Under the pieces are notes generated by a model. It made no database searches and was not told the origin of the DNA. It saw only the letters and a program-made list of their open reading frames with translations. Below, in pieces: positions 27,328 through 35,730 of a DNA stretch of 64,000 bases. Origin of the DNA: Steroidobacteraceae bacterium (GTDB lineage: Bacteria; Pseudomonadota; Gammaproteobacteria; Steroidobacterales; Steroidobacteraceae); contig JALORN010000003.1 of assembly GCA_025458905.1 (NCBI GenBank), positions 51,335-115,334 on the forward strand, written 5' to 3'. Made by a program: the position numbers and the translations under genes. Each line of letters starts with the position of its first letter. Positions within the stretch are counted from its first letter, which is position 1.

Positions 27328-30300
27328 CCGGGATTCCTCGATGCAGCGACTTCTAGGCGGGCAGCCGGCGGGGCGGCGCCCGCGGGCGCGTCGGCCGGTG
27401 CCGCAGCGCCACCTTCGGGAGCCGGCGCCGGCGGCGTACCCTCGCCTGCCGGTGGCGCGCCCGCGTCCGGCGCGGGGGCGGCGGCGCGGCCCGCGCGCTG
27501 GCGCACGTCGGCGATCCAGGCGTTCAACTGCTTGTCCTCCGGGACGACCGCCTTGTACTGCTCGAAGTACGGCAGTGCCCTGGCCGGGTCGTCCATGTAG
27601 ACGTCGAGCAGCACGGCGAGGTTCCGCAACGCCGGGGCATAGGCGGCATCCACGGAGAGCGCGCGCGCGTACGAGCCCATCGCGTCCTCGAGCCGCGCGC
27701 GCTCGCGCTGCACCCGGCCGAGCTCGGTCCAGAGCGACGGGTCCGAACCCGCCCGCTGCGCCGCCAGCTGCAGCCCCTCCTCGGCGGCCGCGAGGTCCCC
27801 TGCGGCGCGCTTCGCCAGCGCGTCCCCGGCCTGCGCGCGCACCTCGGGAGCGGCGGCGGCGAGCCGCGCCGCGACGTCGGTCGGGACCTCGGTCTTGCCA
27901 TAGCGGACCGGCTTGAACTCGGCGAGGGCCGCGAAACTGCGGCGGACCGAGTCGTCGACGTAGCCGTCGCGGACCCGCGCCGCATTCACGGCATGCAGCT
28001 CGATCGCCTGCTCCTCGAACGGGAACGCCTGCTCCTCGAGCAGCGTGTCGTACTGCTCGCGCTCGTCGGCGCTCAGGCCCCTCGGCCGCTCGGACGCCAT
28101 CACGTCCTTGCCGAGCGTGCGATACAACTCGGCCATCTCGTAGGTCGCGGCCGCGGTGACCTCGCCGACCCGGTAGTCCACCGCCTGGCGGTAGGCCTTC
28201 AGTGCGACGTCGAGCGCCTTGCGCTTGGCCGCGAGGCTGCGGTTCAGCGGGGCGACCAGCCGCACCCTGCGGAACGCGTCGCGCGTCGGCGTCGCCAGTG
28301 CGAGCTGCGACTTCGCGGCGAGGTAGCGCGTGCGGTCGGTGCGGCCGGCACCCGCCGTGGCATCGGCTTCGATGATCTGGCGCTGCCAGAACTCCACTCG
28401 CCCGGCGTTGCCCGCGAGCGCGGCCTGGTCGGCGAGCTTCTGGCGCGCCTCGACGGCCGCCGCGACCGGGGCCGGGAACTGGTCCACGAAGCGCTCCAGA
28501 GCGGCCGTCGACCGCTTGCGGTCGCCGGCCCTCTCGAACAGCTCGGCCGCGGCCTGCAGGGCCTCGCGCCGCACCTCGCGGTCCTCGGCGACGTTGGTTG
28601 CGATACGCTCGAACTCGACTGCGGCGTCGCCAGGCCGGCCCGCCTCCGAATACGCCACCGCGAGGTTGCGGGTGACGTCGGCCTGGCGCGCGTCCTTCGG
28701 GTAGCTGCGCCGGTATGCTTCCAGCACGGGGATCGCCCGGCCCCACTCCTTCAGGGTGAGCAGCTGCGCCGCCGCGTCGAACTCCGCGGTCGCGCGCACG
28801 GTGGGGTCCGGCGACAGTGCCGCGACGCGCAGGAACGCGTCGACCGCGCCCGCGCCGTCGCCCTCGCTGCGTCGCGCCTCGGCCTGCTTGTAGACGGAGG
28901 CAGCGAGGCGCTCGGAGAGATCCTTGCGCAGCGCGTCGTTGGCCGGCGCGAGCTCGCGTGCCTTCTGGTACGCGGACTCGGCGCGCTCGAAGTCGCCTTG
29001 CTCGAAGTTCGACTGGCCGATGATGGTCCAGGCGATGCGCTGGCGTGCCGCGTCGACCGGCGGCTGGTGGGCGAGCACCAGGTTCGCCACCTCGATGGCG
29101 CGCGGCAGGTCCTTGCGGTCGAACACGTCCTGTGCCGCGCGGGTGATCACGCCGCCACTGTCGGGATGCTCCGGGAACGCCTGGGCGAAGCGGATCCCCG
29201 CCTCGACCTGCCGCGTGATCACCTCCGGCAGTTCCCCGGGCGCAGCTGCCGCGCGCTGCTTCTGCAGCGCGCCCAGCGCCGCATACGCGGCTGCGGCCGA
29301 GCGCGGGCCCCGCGGATAGTCGTAGGCGGTGCGCGTGTACTCCGACGCGGCGTCGGCGAAGCGGCCGCTCTCGAACAGTGTCTCCGCGAGCAGGTAGTTG
29401 GTGGCCGCGGACTCCGGGTCGTCCGGGAACGACGCGAGATAGTCGCGGTACCAGCGTGCCGCGACCTGGTAGTCGTCGATGCGCTTCGACTTCTGGGCCG
29501 TCGCATGGAAGTAGGTCGCGACGTCCTTCATGTTCGTCTTCAGCTCGGCGACCACCTGTGCATGGGCAGCGCGATCGCGGCCTCGCCAGAAGCCCCCGGC
29601 GAAGTTGTAGCGCTCCACGTAGTCGCGCTTGCCGTCGAGCACGAGCTGGTCGAAGCCACCCTTGCGGTAGGCCTCGATCGCCTGCATCGCCAGCGGCGGC
29701 GCATTCTCGTCCGCGGGGTCGCGCGCCACGAAGGCCCGGTAGGCGTCCGCGCCATCCTGGTAGCGCTGCTTCTCGACGTAGAGGTCGCCGAGCCTCGAGT
29801 ACAGCAGGTAGGCGTAGGGCGGCTCGTTGCGGCGCGCCACGAACCGGTCCAGCGACTGCGCCCCGTCGAGGTAGGAGAAGGTGATGCTCATCACCCGCAG
29901 CGTGTCCTCGACGAGCTCCCGGTCGGGCCGCGACATCCCTTCGATCGGCCGCAGCTTGCGGCCGTCCGCAGGGTCGGTGAGGTTGGCATCCAGGACGCCG
30001 GCGAACGAGGGCAGCGACTCTTCGTTCCGGCCCTGCTTGAACAGCGACCAGCCGTGCTTGTAGAGGCTCTGCGAGTAGAACGCGCCCTCCGCGCCCTCCG
30101 CCAGCGCCCGCTCGTAGGCCTTCTCGGCCTCCGCATAACGCTTCGCGGAGAACAGGATCTCGCCGCGGCGGAAGTCCACCTCGTCGCGCTGAGCGAGTTC
30201 GGGGTGACGCTCGACGATCCGGTCGAGCGTGGCGAGCGCCTTCTCGGGCTGGCCGGTGGTCTCGTAAGCGCGCGCGAGCTGGTAGAGCACCTGGTCGTTG

Positions 30301-30680
30301 CGCGGATGGTCCGGGTAGGCCTTCAGCAGCGAGGTGTAGAGCTCGATCGCCTCGGCTCCCGACCGGTCGATCGCGCTGGCCTCCTTCTCGATCCGCTCGA
30401 CCTCTCCCACCTCGAGGTTGAGGTCACCCAGCCGGCGCAGCGCCTCGGCGCGCAGCTCGGGATCGGCATCGTCCTGCTCCAGGTAACGGCGATAGTTCTC
30501 GATCGCGCGCGCCGCACTGGAGTCGACCCGCTGCTGCGGGCGGATCTCGACCGCGCGCGGCTTGAGGTCACCGATGGTCGCCGGTCGCGATGGTTGGTCG
30601 GCGGCGGACGCGGCGCTGGAGAGCGCCGCGGCGACCGCGACGGCGACCAGCACGCGCGCGGCGGGGGCCGCGCGGCTCAC
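27324..30680 (-). CDS. Large exported TPR protein (TonB-system associated)
   Basis: 1118 aa. GTG 30680 overlaps the previous stop as GTGA. Signal peptide about 1-27 (SRAAPAARVLVAVAV to SAASAA), then many tetratricopeptide-like helix pairs over nearly the full length (for example AIELYTSLLKAYPDHPRNDQ, ALATLDRIVERHPELAQRDE, AADAYRAFV-like repeats, AESAYQKARELAPANDALR, AMGSYARALSVDAAYAPALR). The C-terminal 60 residues are Ala/Pro/Gly-rich. It probably forms a long periplasmic superhelical scaffold. Similar proteins have been labelled TPR component of a TonB system; no enzymatic motif is seen. Confidence 0.85.
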   Translation of the reverse strand: MSRAAPAARVLVAVAVAAALSSAASAADQPSRPATIGDLKPRAVEIRPQQRVDSSAARAIENYRRYLEQDDADPELRAEALRRLGDLNLEVGEVERIEKEASAIDRSGAEAIELYTSLLKAYPDHPRNDQVLYQLARAYETTGQPEKALATLDRIVERHPELAQRDEVDFRRGEILFSAKRYAEAEKAYERALAEGAEGAFYSQSLYKHGWSLFKQGRNEESLPSFAGVLDANLTDPADGRKLRPIEGMSRPDRELVEDTLRVMSITFSYLDGAQSLDRFVARRNEPPYAYLLYSRLGDLYVEKQRYQDGADAYRAFVARDPADENAPPLAMQAIEAYRKGGFDQLVLDGKRDYVERYNFAGGFWRGRDRAAHAQVVAELKTNMKDVATYFHATAQKSKRIDDYQVAARWYRDYLASFPDDPESAATNYLLAETLFESGRFADAASEYTRTAYDYPRGPRSAAAAYAALGALQKQRAAAAPGELPEVITRQVEAGIRFAQAFPEHPDSGGVITRAAQDVFDRKDLPRAIEVANLVLAHQPPVDAARQRIAWTIIGQSNFEQGDFERAESAYQKARELAPANDALRKDLSERLAASVYKQAEARRSEGDGAGAVDAFLRVAALSPDPTVRATAEFDAAAQLLTLKEWGRAIPVLEAYRRSYPKDARQADVTRNLAVAYSEAGRPGDAAVEFERIATNVAEDREVRREALQAAAELFERAGDRKRSTAALERFVDQFPAPVAAAVEARQKLADQAALAGNAGRVEFWQRQIIEADATAGAGRTDRTRYLAAKSQLALATPTRDAFRRVRLVAPLNRSLAAKRKALDVALKAYRQAVDYRVGEVTAAATYEMAELYRTLGKDVMASERPRGLSADEREQYDTLLEEQAFPFEEQAIELHAVNAARVRDGYVDDSVRRSFAALAEFKPVRYGKTEVPTDVAARLAAAAPEVRAQAGDALAKRAAGDLAAAEEGLQLAAQRAGSDPSLWTELGRVQRERARLEDAMGSYARALSVDAAYAPALRNLAVLLDVYMDDPARALPYFEQYKAVVPEDKQLNAWIADVRQRAGRAAAPAPDAGAPPAGEGTPPAPAPEGGAAAPADAPAGAAPPAARLEVAASRNPG

Positions 30681-32635
30681 GGAGCACCCCCGCCGGCCGG
30701 CGACGATCCGGGCCGCGCAGGCGCGGACTCCGTGCCGCCCTCGCCCGCGCCGCCCGCGGGCGTGGTGGCCGCGCGGTCGTAGATCCCGGCCAGCGCGAAG
30801 CGGGCCTGCACCTGGTACGCGCCGAGGCGCTGCTTCTGCGCGTCGAGCTCGTCGATCGCGATCCGGGCGAGGTACTGGTTCTGGCGCTGCTTGGCGGCCG
30901 CCAGGCGCTGCTGGATGGACTGCAGCCGCTCGCGCGCCGCATCGAGCCGAGCCCCGAAGCCGCCGGTGCTGGCGGGCACGCTGCCCCGCGCCCGTCCGAG
31001 CCGCTCCCAGCGATCCTGCGTCTCGCGCAGCAGCCCGTCGACCTCGCGCAGCGCACGACGCTGGCCAAAGAGCGAGGCCCGGTAGCTCTCGGCGAGGCGC
31101 CAATAGAGCGCACCCTTGACCAGCCGCAGGCGGTTGCGCAACGCGTCGGTCTCCTCGCCGGGCGCCGCGGACTCGAGCGCCTGCTCGGCACGCTGGATGC
31201 GTGCCCACTGCTCGCGCTGCGCGGGCGTGCCGAGCGCCGCCACGTCGCGCGAGGCCTCGACCTCGTCGAGGCGCGACTCCAGCGCGCCGCGCCGCTGCGC
31301 CAGCGACTCGACGGCGCCCTGCGCCAGCAGCGCGTCGGTGCGCGGGAGGCGCTGCTCGAAGGCTTGCTCGCGCGTGTCGATCATGCTGCGATAAGCCTCG
31401 AAGTCGCCAGCCCAGCGCGCGAGCGTCCGCTCCAGGTAGACGATGTCGCGATAGTTCTTCAGGCCTTCCTGGAAGTCGTGCCCGGCCAACACCGCGTACA
31501 GGTAGCGCGACTCCGGCGCATCGGGCAGGTCCTTCAGCTGCCAGAACCACCCATAGCTGCCGCCGGTGGCCTCCCGCTCGAGGATGCCGTCGAGCAGCCC
31601 GCCGTTGCGGATCCGCTCGATCGACTGCTCGATCCGCGCCCGTTCCTGGCCAAAGGCCTGCATCGCGCCCTCGTAGTACTCGGCGGCCTGCGCCGGCGCA
31701 TCCAGGCGGGCGAACGCATACGGCACGGCGAGCCACGACTCCTGGACCGCGGCATCGAGGAGGTTGCGGTCCTTCAGCTCCAGCCACGGGGTCAGGGCGG
31801 CCCGATAGTCGCCGAGCTCCGCCTCGGCCCAGCCGAACCCCAGCAAGGCACGGTTCGCATACGAGCCGTCGAGGCGCACGCGCCGCAACACCGGCTTGGC
31901 GCTCGCCGCTTCGCTCGCCTGCAGGTAGGCGAGCCCGAGCGTCAGGTTCGCGCGATCGCGCAGCGCGAGCAGCTCGGGATCATCGGTCTGCAGCTGGCCG
32001 ACGGCGTCGAGGTAGCGTGCACCGACGTCCAGCTGGTTGTCGCGGATCAGTGCGGCCCCCAGGTTGAAGCGCGCGAACGCGGCCCAGTCCTGCGGCCCCT
32101 GCCAGCCGTCCAGCAGGTCGGCCGCCTCGGCGAAGCGCCCCTGGCGCATCAGCACGTTCGACAGCAGGTGCACGCGCTCCGACTCGAGTTCCGCAGGCAG
32201 CACGCCGGCGAGCCTGCGGACGGCCTGCTCGGCGCGCTCGTCGTAGCCGCGGACGTACCAGACCTTGGCGAGGTAGAACCAGGCGCGATTGCGGACCGCC
32301 TGCGGCACGTCGTCCGTCAGCAGCCTCTCGAAGCGCTCGCCGGCCTCGTTGTGCAGGCCGAGCTCGAGGTAGAGCCCGCCCAGCAGCAGCTGCGCCTCGG
32401 CCTCGTGGTTCGGGACCCGCCCCCACTGCGAGAACGCGGCGAGCCGCGTCAACGCCTCGAAACTCTCGTCCTGGTAGAAGTAGAACAACGCGTCGCCATA
32501 GCTGAGGTCGCGGATCCGCGTCGCCGGCAGCTTGTCGGACGGCGTGCCGGGCGGCGATGCGGCCATGCCCGCGGCCGGCGCGAGGGCGGCGCAGATCGCG
32601 AGCGCCAGCGGTTTCAGGAAGGACGGACGGTGCAC
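30677..32635 (-). CDS. Exported TPR/coiled-coil protein
   Basis: 652 aa. ATG 32635 with a signal peptide (LALAICAALAPAAGMAA). Degenerate TPR repeats in the first 330 residues (AQLLLGGLYLELGLHNEAGE, AWFYLAKVWYVRGYDERAEQ, AALLGFGWAEAELGDYRAAL-like) and a helical coiled-coil-rich second half (AVESLAQRRGALESRLDEVE, LQSIQQRLAAAKQRQNQYLA). The start lies 13 bp after the previous gene, and its stop overlaps the next TPR gene by 4 bp. It probably acts as a periplasmic scaffold with the 1118-aa protein. Confidence 0.82.
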   Translation of the reverse strand: MHRPSFLKPLALAICAALAPAAGMAASPPGTPSDKLPATRIRDLSYGDALFYFYQDESFEALTRLAAFSQWGRVPNHEAEAQLLLGGLYLELGLHNEAGERFERLLTDDVPQAVRNRAWFYLAKVWYVRGYDERAEQAVRRLAGVLPAELESERVHLLSNVLMRQGRFAEAADLLDGWQGPQDWAAFARFNLGAALIRDNQLDVGARYLDAVGQLQTDDPELLALRDRANLTLGLAYLQASEAASAKPVLRRVRLDGSYANRALLGFGWAEAELGDYRAALTPWLELKDRNLLDAAVQESWLAVPYAFARLDAPAQAAEYYEGAMQAFGQERARIEQSIERIRNGGLLDGILEREATGGSYGWFWQLKDLPDAPESRYLYAVLAGHDFQEGLKNYRDIVYLERTLARWAGDFEAYRSMIDTREQAFEQRLPRTDALLAQGAVESLAQRRGALESRLDEVEASRDVAALGTPAQREQWARIQRAEQALESAAPGEETDALRNRLRLVKGALYWRLAESYRASLFGQRRALREVDGLLRETQDRWERLGRARGSVPASTGGFGARLDAARERLQSIQQRLAAAKQRQNQYLARIAIDELDAQKQRLGAYQVQARFALAGIYDRAATTPAGGAGEGGTESAPARPGSSPAGGGAP

Positions 32636-32648
32636 GGCGAGTCCCAGG

Positions 32649-33341
32649 TCACTCCCAGTCCTTGATCTCGAACTCGGGCTGCGCGCGACGCTGGCGGTCG
32701 GTGATCTTCAGCTCCAGGTACTTCGCGCCCACGGCCTTGTCGAACTTCAGGGTCGCACCGCGGCGATAGTCACGCTGGTTCGGGCCCTTCCCGGTGAAGA
32801 TCGCGACCAGCTCGTGCGCGCCCACCTTCAGGTTGCCGAGGTAGACGCGGTGCACGCCGCCACGCAGCAGCGCCTCGGCCTCGCGCTCGGTGTAGAGGTA
32901 GTTCGCGACCTCGCGATCGTCGACCTTCAGCTGCACCGAGTCGAGCGCGAAGAACTCGCCGACGTCCATCGAGACGAACACCGCGACCTGAGTGTTGGCG
33001 GGGAACAGCAACTCCTCCTCGAGCATGAACAGCTCGCGGTTGAGGTCGACGGCGTCCTTCTTGAGCTGCTGCGTCTCCTCGTCGATGCCGCGCGTGTCCG
33101 CCGGCGCCACCTCGTCGGGCACCCCCGTGGCGGCGGCCGCTGCAGGCGCGGCAGCCACGTCGGCGGCGGCGGGAGGCGCCGTCCCCTGGGCGCGGGCGGC
33201 GGCGGCGCCGAGCAGCAGCATCGCGGCGAGCAGCGCGAGCGCCAGCAGCGGCGCCCGGCCGCCCTCGGGGCGGGCGGGGCGGGCAGCGACGCGGACGTCG
33301 GTACGGAATCTGGGTTTGCGCATGGGGCGTGTGCTCATCAT
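32649..33341 (-). CDS. Membrane-anchored periplasmic protein of the ExbBD-TPR operon
   Basis: 230 aa, no named family recognised. ATG 33341 overlaps the redoxin stop (ATGA). An N-terminal hydrophobic segment (about 30-50) may be an uncleaved signal anchor or a signal peptide ending ARAQ. Next come an Ala/Pro-rich spacer, a short coiled coil (IDEETQQLKKDAVDLNREL) and a beta-rich domain (about 125-225: VAVFVSMDVGEFFALDSVQL, VHRVYLGNLKVGAHELVAIF). The last part resembles small periplasmic beta-sandwich domains. Its constant linkage by overlap to the redoxin and TPR genes points to one machine. Confidence 0.72.
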   Translation of the reverse strand: MMSTRPMRKPRFRTDVRVAARPARPEGGRAPLLALALLAAMLLLGAAAARAQGTAPPAAADVAAAPAAAAATGVPDEVAPADTRGIDEETQQLKKDAVDLNRELFMLEEELLFPANTQVAVFVSMDVGEFFALDSVQLKVDDREVANYLYTEREAEALLRGGVHRVYLGNLKVGAHELVAIFTGKGPNQRDYRRGATLKFDKAVGAKYLELKITDRQRRAQPEFEIKDWE

Positions 33342-33865
33342 TCGTCGATCAGCGTGCGCAGCGCCGGGACGTAGCTGGCGGCTGCGGTGGGACGGTCGTT
33401 GCGGCTGACGAAGCGCACCGTGCCGAAGCGGTCTATCGCGACCAGCATCGGCAGCGCATCGACGCCGTAGGCACGGGCGACCGACTTGGAGGGGTCGAGC
33501 AGCATCGGGAACTGCACGCGCAGGGTGCCGGCGAACTCGCGTGCCGCGGCGACGTCGTCGTCCACGTTGACGCCGAAGACGACGAAGCCGGCCGGGCGGT
33601 AGGTCGCGAACAGGCGATCGAGCTCGGCGAGCTGCGCGCGGCAGACGTTGCAGCGGCTCGACCAGAACGACAGCACCACCACGTCGCCGCGCTGTTCGGA
33701 GAGGCGCAGGTTGGGACCGGCGACCGACCGCAGCGCGAAGTCGGGCGCGGGCGCCGCAGCGCGCGGCTCGGCCGCGCGCGCAGGCGACGCGGCTGCGCAC
33801 AGCACCGCGAGCACGAGCATCGCCGCGACGCCACGGGAACGCCGGTATGTCTTGAATGCGCCCAT
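33338..33865 (-). CDS. TlpA/ResA-like periplasmic thioredoxin-fold protein
   Basis: 175 aa, first gene of the ExbBD-TPR operon. ATG 33865, signal sequence ending SPARAA, then a thioredoxin-fold redoxin domain: APDFALRSVAG, VVVLSFWSSRCNVCRAQLAE with the active-site pair Cys72/Cys75 (CNVC), VFGVNVDDD and YGVDALPMLVAIDRFG with the cis-Pro. The CNVC centre differs from the more oxidising or reducing CGPC/CEPC types. It probably keeps a periplasmic Cys protein of this or another system reduced. No clear Shine-Dalgarno; a 398-bp non-coding region lies upstream. Confidence 0.85.
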   Translation of the reverse strand: MGAFKTYRRSRGVAAMLVLAVLCAAASPARAAEPRAAAPAPDFALRSVAGPNLRLSEQRGDVVVLSFWSSRCNVCRAQLAELDRLFATYRPAGFVVFGVNVDDDVAAAREFAGTLRVQFPMLLDPSKSVARAYGVDALPMLVAIDRFGTVRFVSRNDRPTAAASYVPALRTLIDE

Positions 33866-34263
33866 CGTCTGATGCCGCCTGGAGTCGGACCCTCGCGGTC
33901 CCGGTTGGTTTCGCAACGGACGCAACCACCCGCCGGGCCGCGAACGTGGCGGCGGCAGTCGGCGATTCGACCCGCGGTGCAAGCGACCAAACTCACCCGC
34001 CGATCGGCAACCCCGCTGTCCCCGGCGCGACGATGGGTCGCGCCCTGGACCGGAAGCTTTGCGTCCCCGCCTCGCAGCGGGTTTGCCCGGAACTTACATC
34101 TGTAAAACTGGCACAGCGCGCTCCGGAGTGTCAACGAACGGAGCCCCCAAAAGAACGGCGGCGTGTCGGCTGCGTCACAGAATCGCGCGCGCGGCCCGCA
34201 ACTGTCTGCAGGACGCGACGCGGGAAGCGCGAGCGCGATTCGTCCGTCGGCGCGCGCCGCGCC
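33866..34263. other. 398-bp intergenic region upstream of the ExbBD-TPR operon
   Basis: No coding sequence I can support. It holds a perfect minus-strand -35 hexamer TTGACA (34129-34134) without a clear -10 at normal spacing, and the inverted repeat listed at 34094-34105. As the methyltransferase gene also ends here, all promoter signals should serve the minus-strand operon, leaving a long leader (over 200 nt) before ATG 33865. Confidence 0.5.
34094..34105. promoter_or_regulatory. Inverted repeat TTACA-TC-TGTAA, operator candidate
   Basis: TTACATCTGTAA has perfect 5-bp arms and is conspicuously AT-rich in a GC-rich gap. It lies 23 bp downstream (minus strand) of the TTGACA hexamer, where a repressor could block the promoter of the redoxin/TPR/ExbBD operon. 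Confidence 0.4.
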
Positions 34264-35655
34264 TCAGAAGCGCGCGCGCCGCTGGCTCTCCTCGTAGAGC
34301 GCCACCAGGAAGCTGCGCACCGCTGCCTCGGCCTCGCCGGGCAACAGCAACTTCTGCCCGACCAGGTGCGCCGCGATCTGCTCCGTGCTGCGGCGTCCGT
34401 CGATCAGCGCGAAGGTGTACGCGACGACGCGGTTCGCGAGCGCCTGCGTCTGGAAGTGCGGCAGCAGGGGCACCGGACGCGCGGCATCGCCGAGCCAGTC
34501 GGGCAGGTTGTCGAGCGGCGGCGGCTCGGCCGCCGTGCGGCGCAGGCGCGCAGCGAAGCCGAAGACGGTCTCGATGCGCCCGTGGCGGCTCGCCGGGCTC
34601 TGCAGGTAGGGCAACTGGCGATCGAGCGTCTGCAGCACCTCGAAACCGGCGCCCTCGAGGATCGCCACGATCTCGTCGGGCCCGTGCCAGGACGCCGGGT
34701 CGCGCTGGTTGAAGCTCAGCGAGCCGAAGTTCGCCCAGGTGCCGCCCGCGCGCAGCATCGCGGCGACCTGCGCAACCAGCGGCGCGAACGCGTGCGGCAC
34801 GATGTCCACGAACCAGGGCGTCAGCACCGCGTCGAACGAGCCCGGTCGCAGTGGTGCGCGCAGCGCATCGCCGATCGCGAACTCGAGGCCGGCGCTCGCC
34901 GCATGCGGCGCCCGGAGGCGCCGGGCGACGGCCACGTCGCTGCCGCACCTGGGTGCCACGGGGAACTCGTGCAGCGCCACCTCGCCGCCACCGGCGACGC
35001 GGGCGGCGATCCACGCGAGCATGGGGTTGAGGTCGAGCCCCAGCGTCAACTCGGGCCGCAGCGCGTGATGCAGGTCGAAGGCGAGCCGCCCGGCGCCGCA
35101 CCCCGGCACGAGCACGCGGCGCGCCGGCGCGCCGGCCAGCAGGTCCGTGGCGAGCTGCAGCGCGGCGGCGTTCTCGCGCTCCCCCCATGCCCAGTCGCGA
35201 TGCACGTTGACGTAGTAGGAATTGAGGTCCTGGGTCAGCGGGGTGCGGGTGCGCAGCGCGAGCAGCGTCTCGAGACGCGCGATCGAGGCTTCGGGCTCCA
35301 GTGGCGCGAGCAGCTCGCGCAGCTCCTCGACCTGCGCCGCCTGTGCGGCGCGCAGGCGCTCGAGGCGCGCCCGCGTCGCAGCCAGCAGCCCGCCTGCATC
35401 GAGCCGCTCGCCGATTGCCGCCCGCGCAGCCTCGAGCTCGCGCTCGAGCAGGCGGAAGCGCTGGCGCCACTCCACGCGGCGCGCCTCGGGCGCGGGCAGC
35501 AGCCATGCCAGGCCGCCGAGCCGTGGGTAGGCGGTGTCGCAGCGGGTGCAGCGCCAGCCGTCGGCCGCGGGATCGAGGGCGGCATCGCCGAGGCATTGCG
35601 GGCAGCGCAGCAGCGCCAGCGGCGGGCCGGCTGCCGTGGGGGACGACGTGGACAT
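34264..35655 (-). CDS. SAM-dependent methyltransferase with N-terminal zinc ribbon and PqqD-like end
   Basis: 463 aa. The N-terminus is a Trm112-like zinc ribbon (CPQC at 18-21, CTRC at 36-39). A helical region follows (60-135). The class I methyltransferase core has VLVPGCGAGRLAFDL (181-195) with LGLDLNPML, similar in wording to the N2227/carnosine methyltransferase group, and SFDAVLTPWFVDIVPH. The C-terminal 75 residues (VVAYTFALIDGRRSTEQIAA) resemble the small PqqD-like winged fold. Substrate unknown. ATG 35655 lies 9 nt after TAGAGT with no Shine-Dalgarno. It stands alone between two exported-protein operons. Confidence 0.78.
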   Translation of the reverse strand: MSTSSPTAAGPPLALLRCPQCLGDAALDPAADGWRCTRCDTAYPRLGGLAWLLPAPEARRVEWRQRFRLLERELEAARAAIGERLDAGGLLAATRARLERLRAAQAAQVEELRELLAPLEPEASIARLETLLALRTRTPLTQDLNSYYVNVHRDWAWGERENAAALQLATDLLAGAPARRVLVPGCGAGRLAFDLHHALRPELTLGLDLNPMLAWIAARVAGGGEVALHEFPVAPRCGSDVAVARRLRAPHAASAGLEFAIGDALRAPLRPGSFDAVLTPWFVDIVPHAFAPLVAQVAAMLRAGGTWANFGSLSFNQRDPASWHGPDEIVAILEGAGFEVLQTLDRQLPYLQSPASRHGRIETVFGFAARLRRTAAEPPPLDNLPDWLGDAARPVPLLPHFQTQALANRVVAYTFALIDGRRSTEQIAAHLVGQKLLLPGEAEAAVRSFLVALYEESQRRARF

Positions 35656-35664
35656 GCGGACGCT

Positions 35665-35670
35665 ACTCTA
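35665..35670 (-). promoter_or_regulatory. -10 element of a likely leaderless transcript (methyltransferase)
   Basis: Minus-strand TAGAGT, 9 nt before ATG 35655, preceded by GC (GGCTAGAGT). No Shine-Dalgarno in between. Confidence 0.33.
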
Positions 35671-35730
35671 GCCGTCCACGCGACCCACGGCGATGCCGCG
35701 CGCCCCAGGGCGGCGCGCGGCCCGCCCGGT

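Noticed and set aside
34109..34122. Possible sigma-54 promoter (TGGCAC) upstream of the redoxin operon
   Set aside because: The GG and GC pairs are separated by 8 bases, not the required 10, and no TTGC follows.
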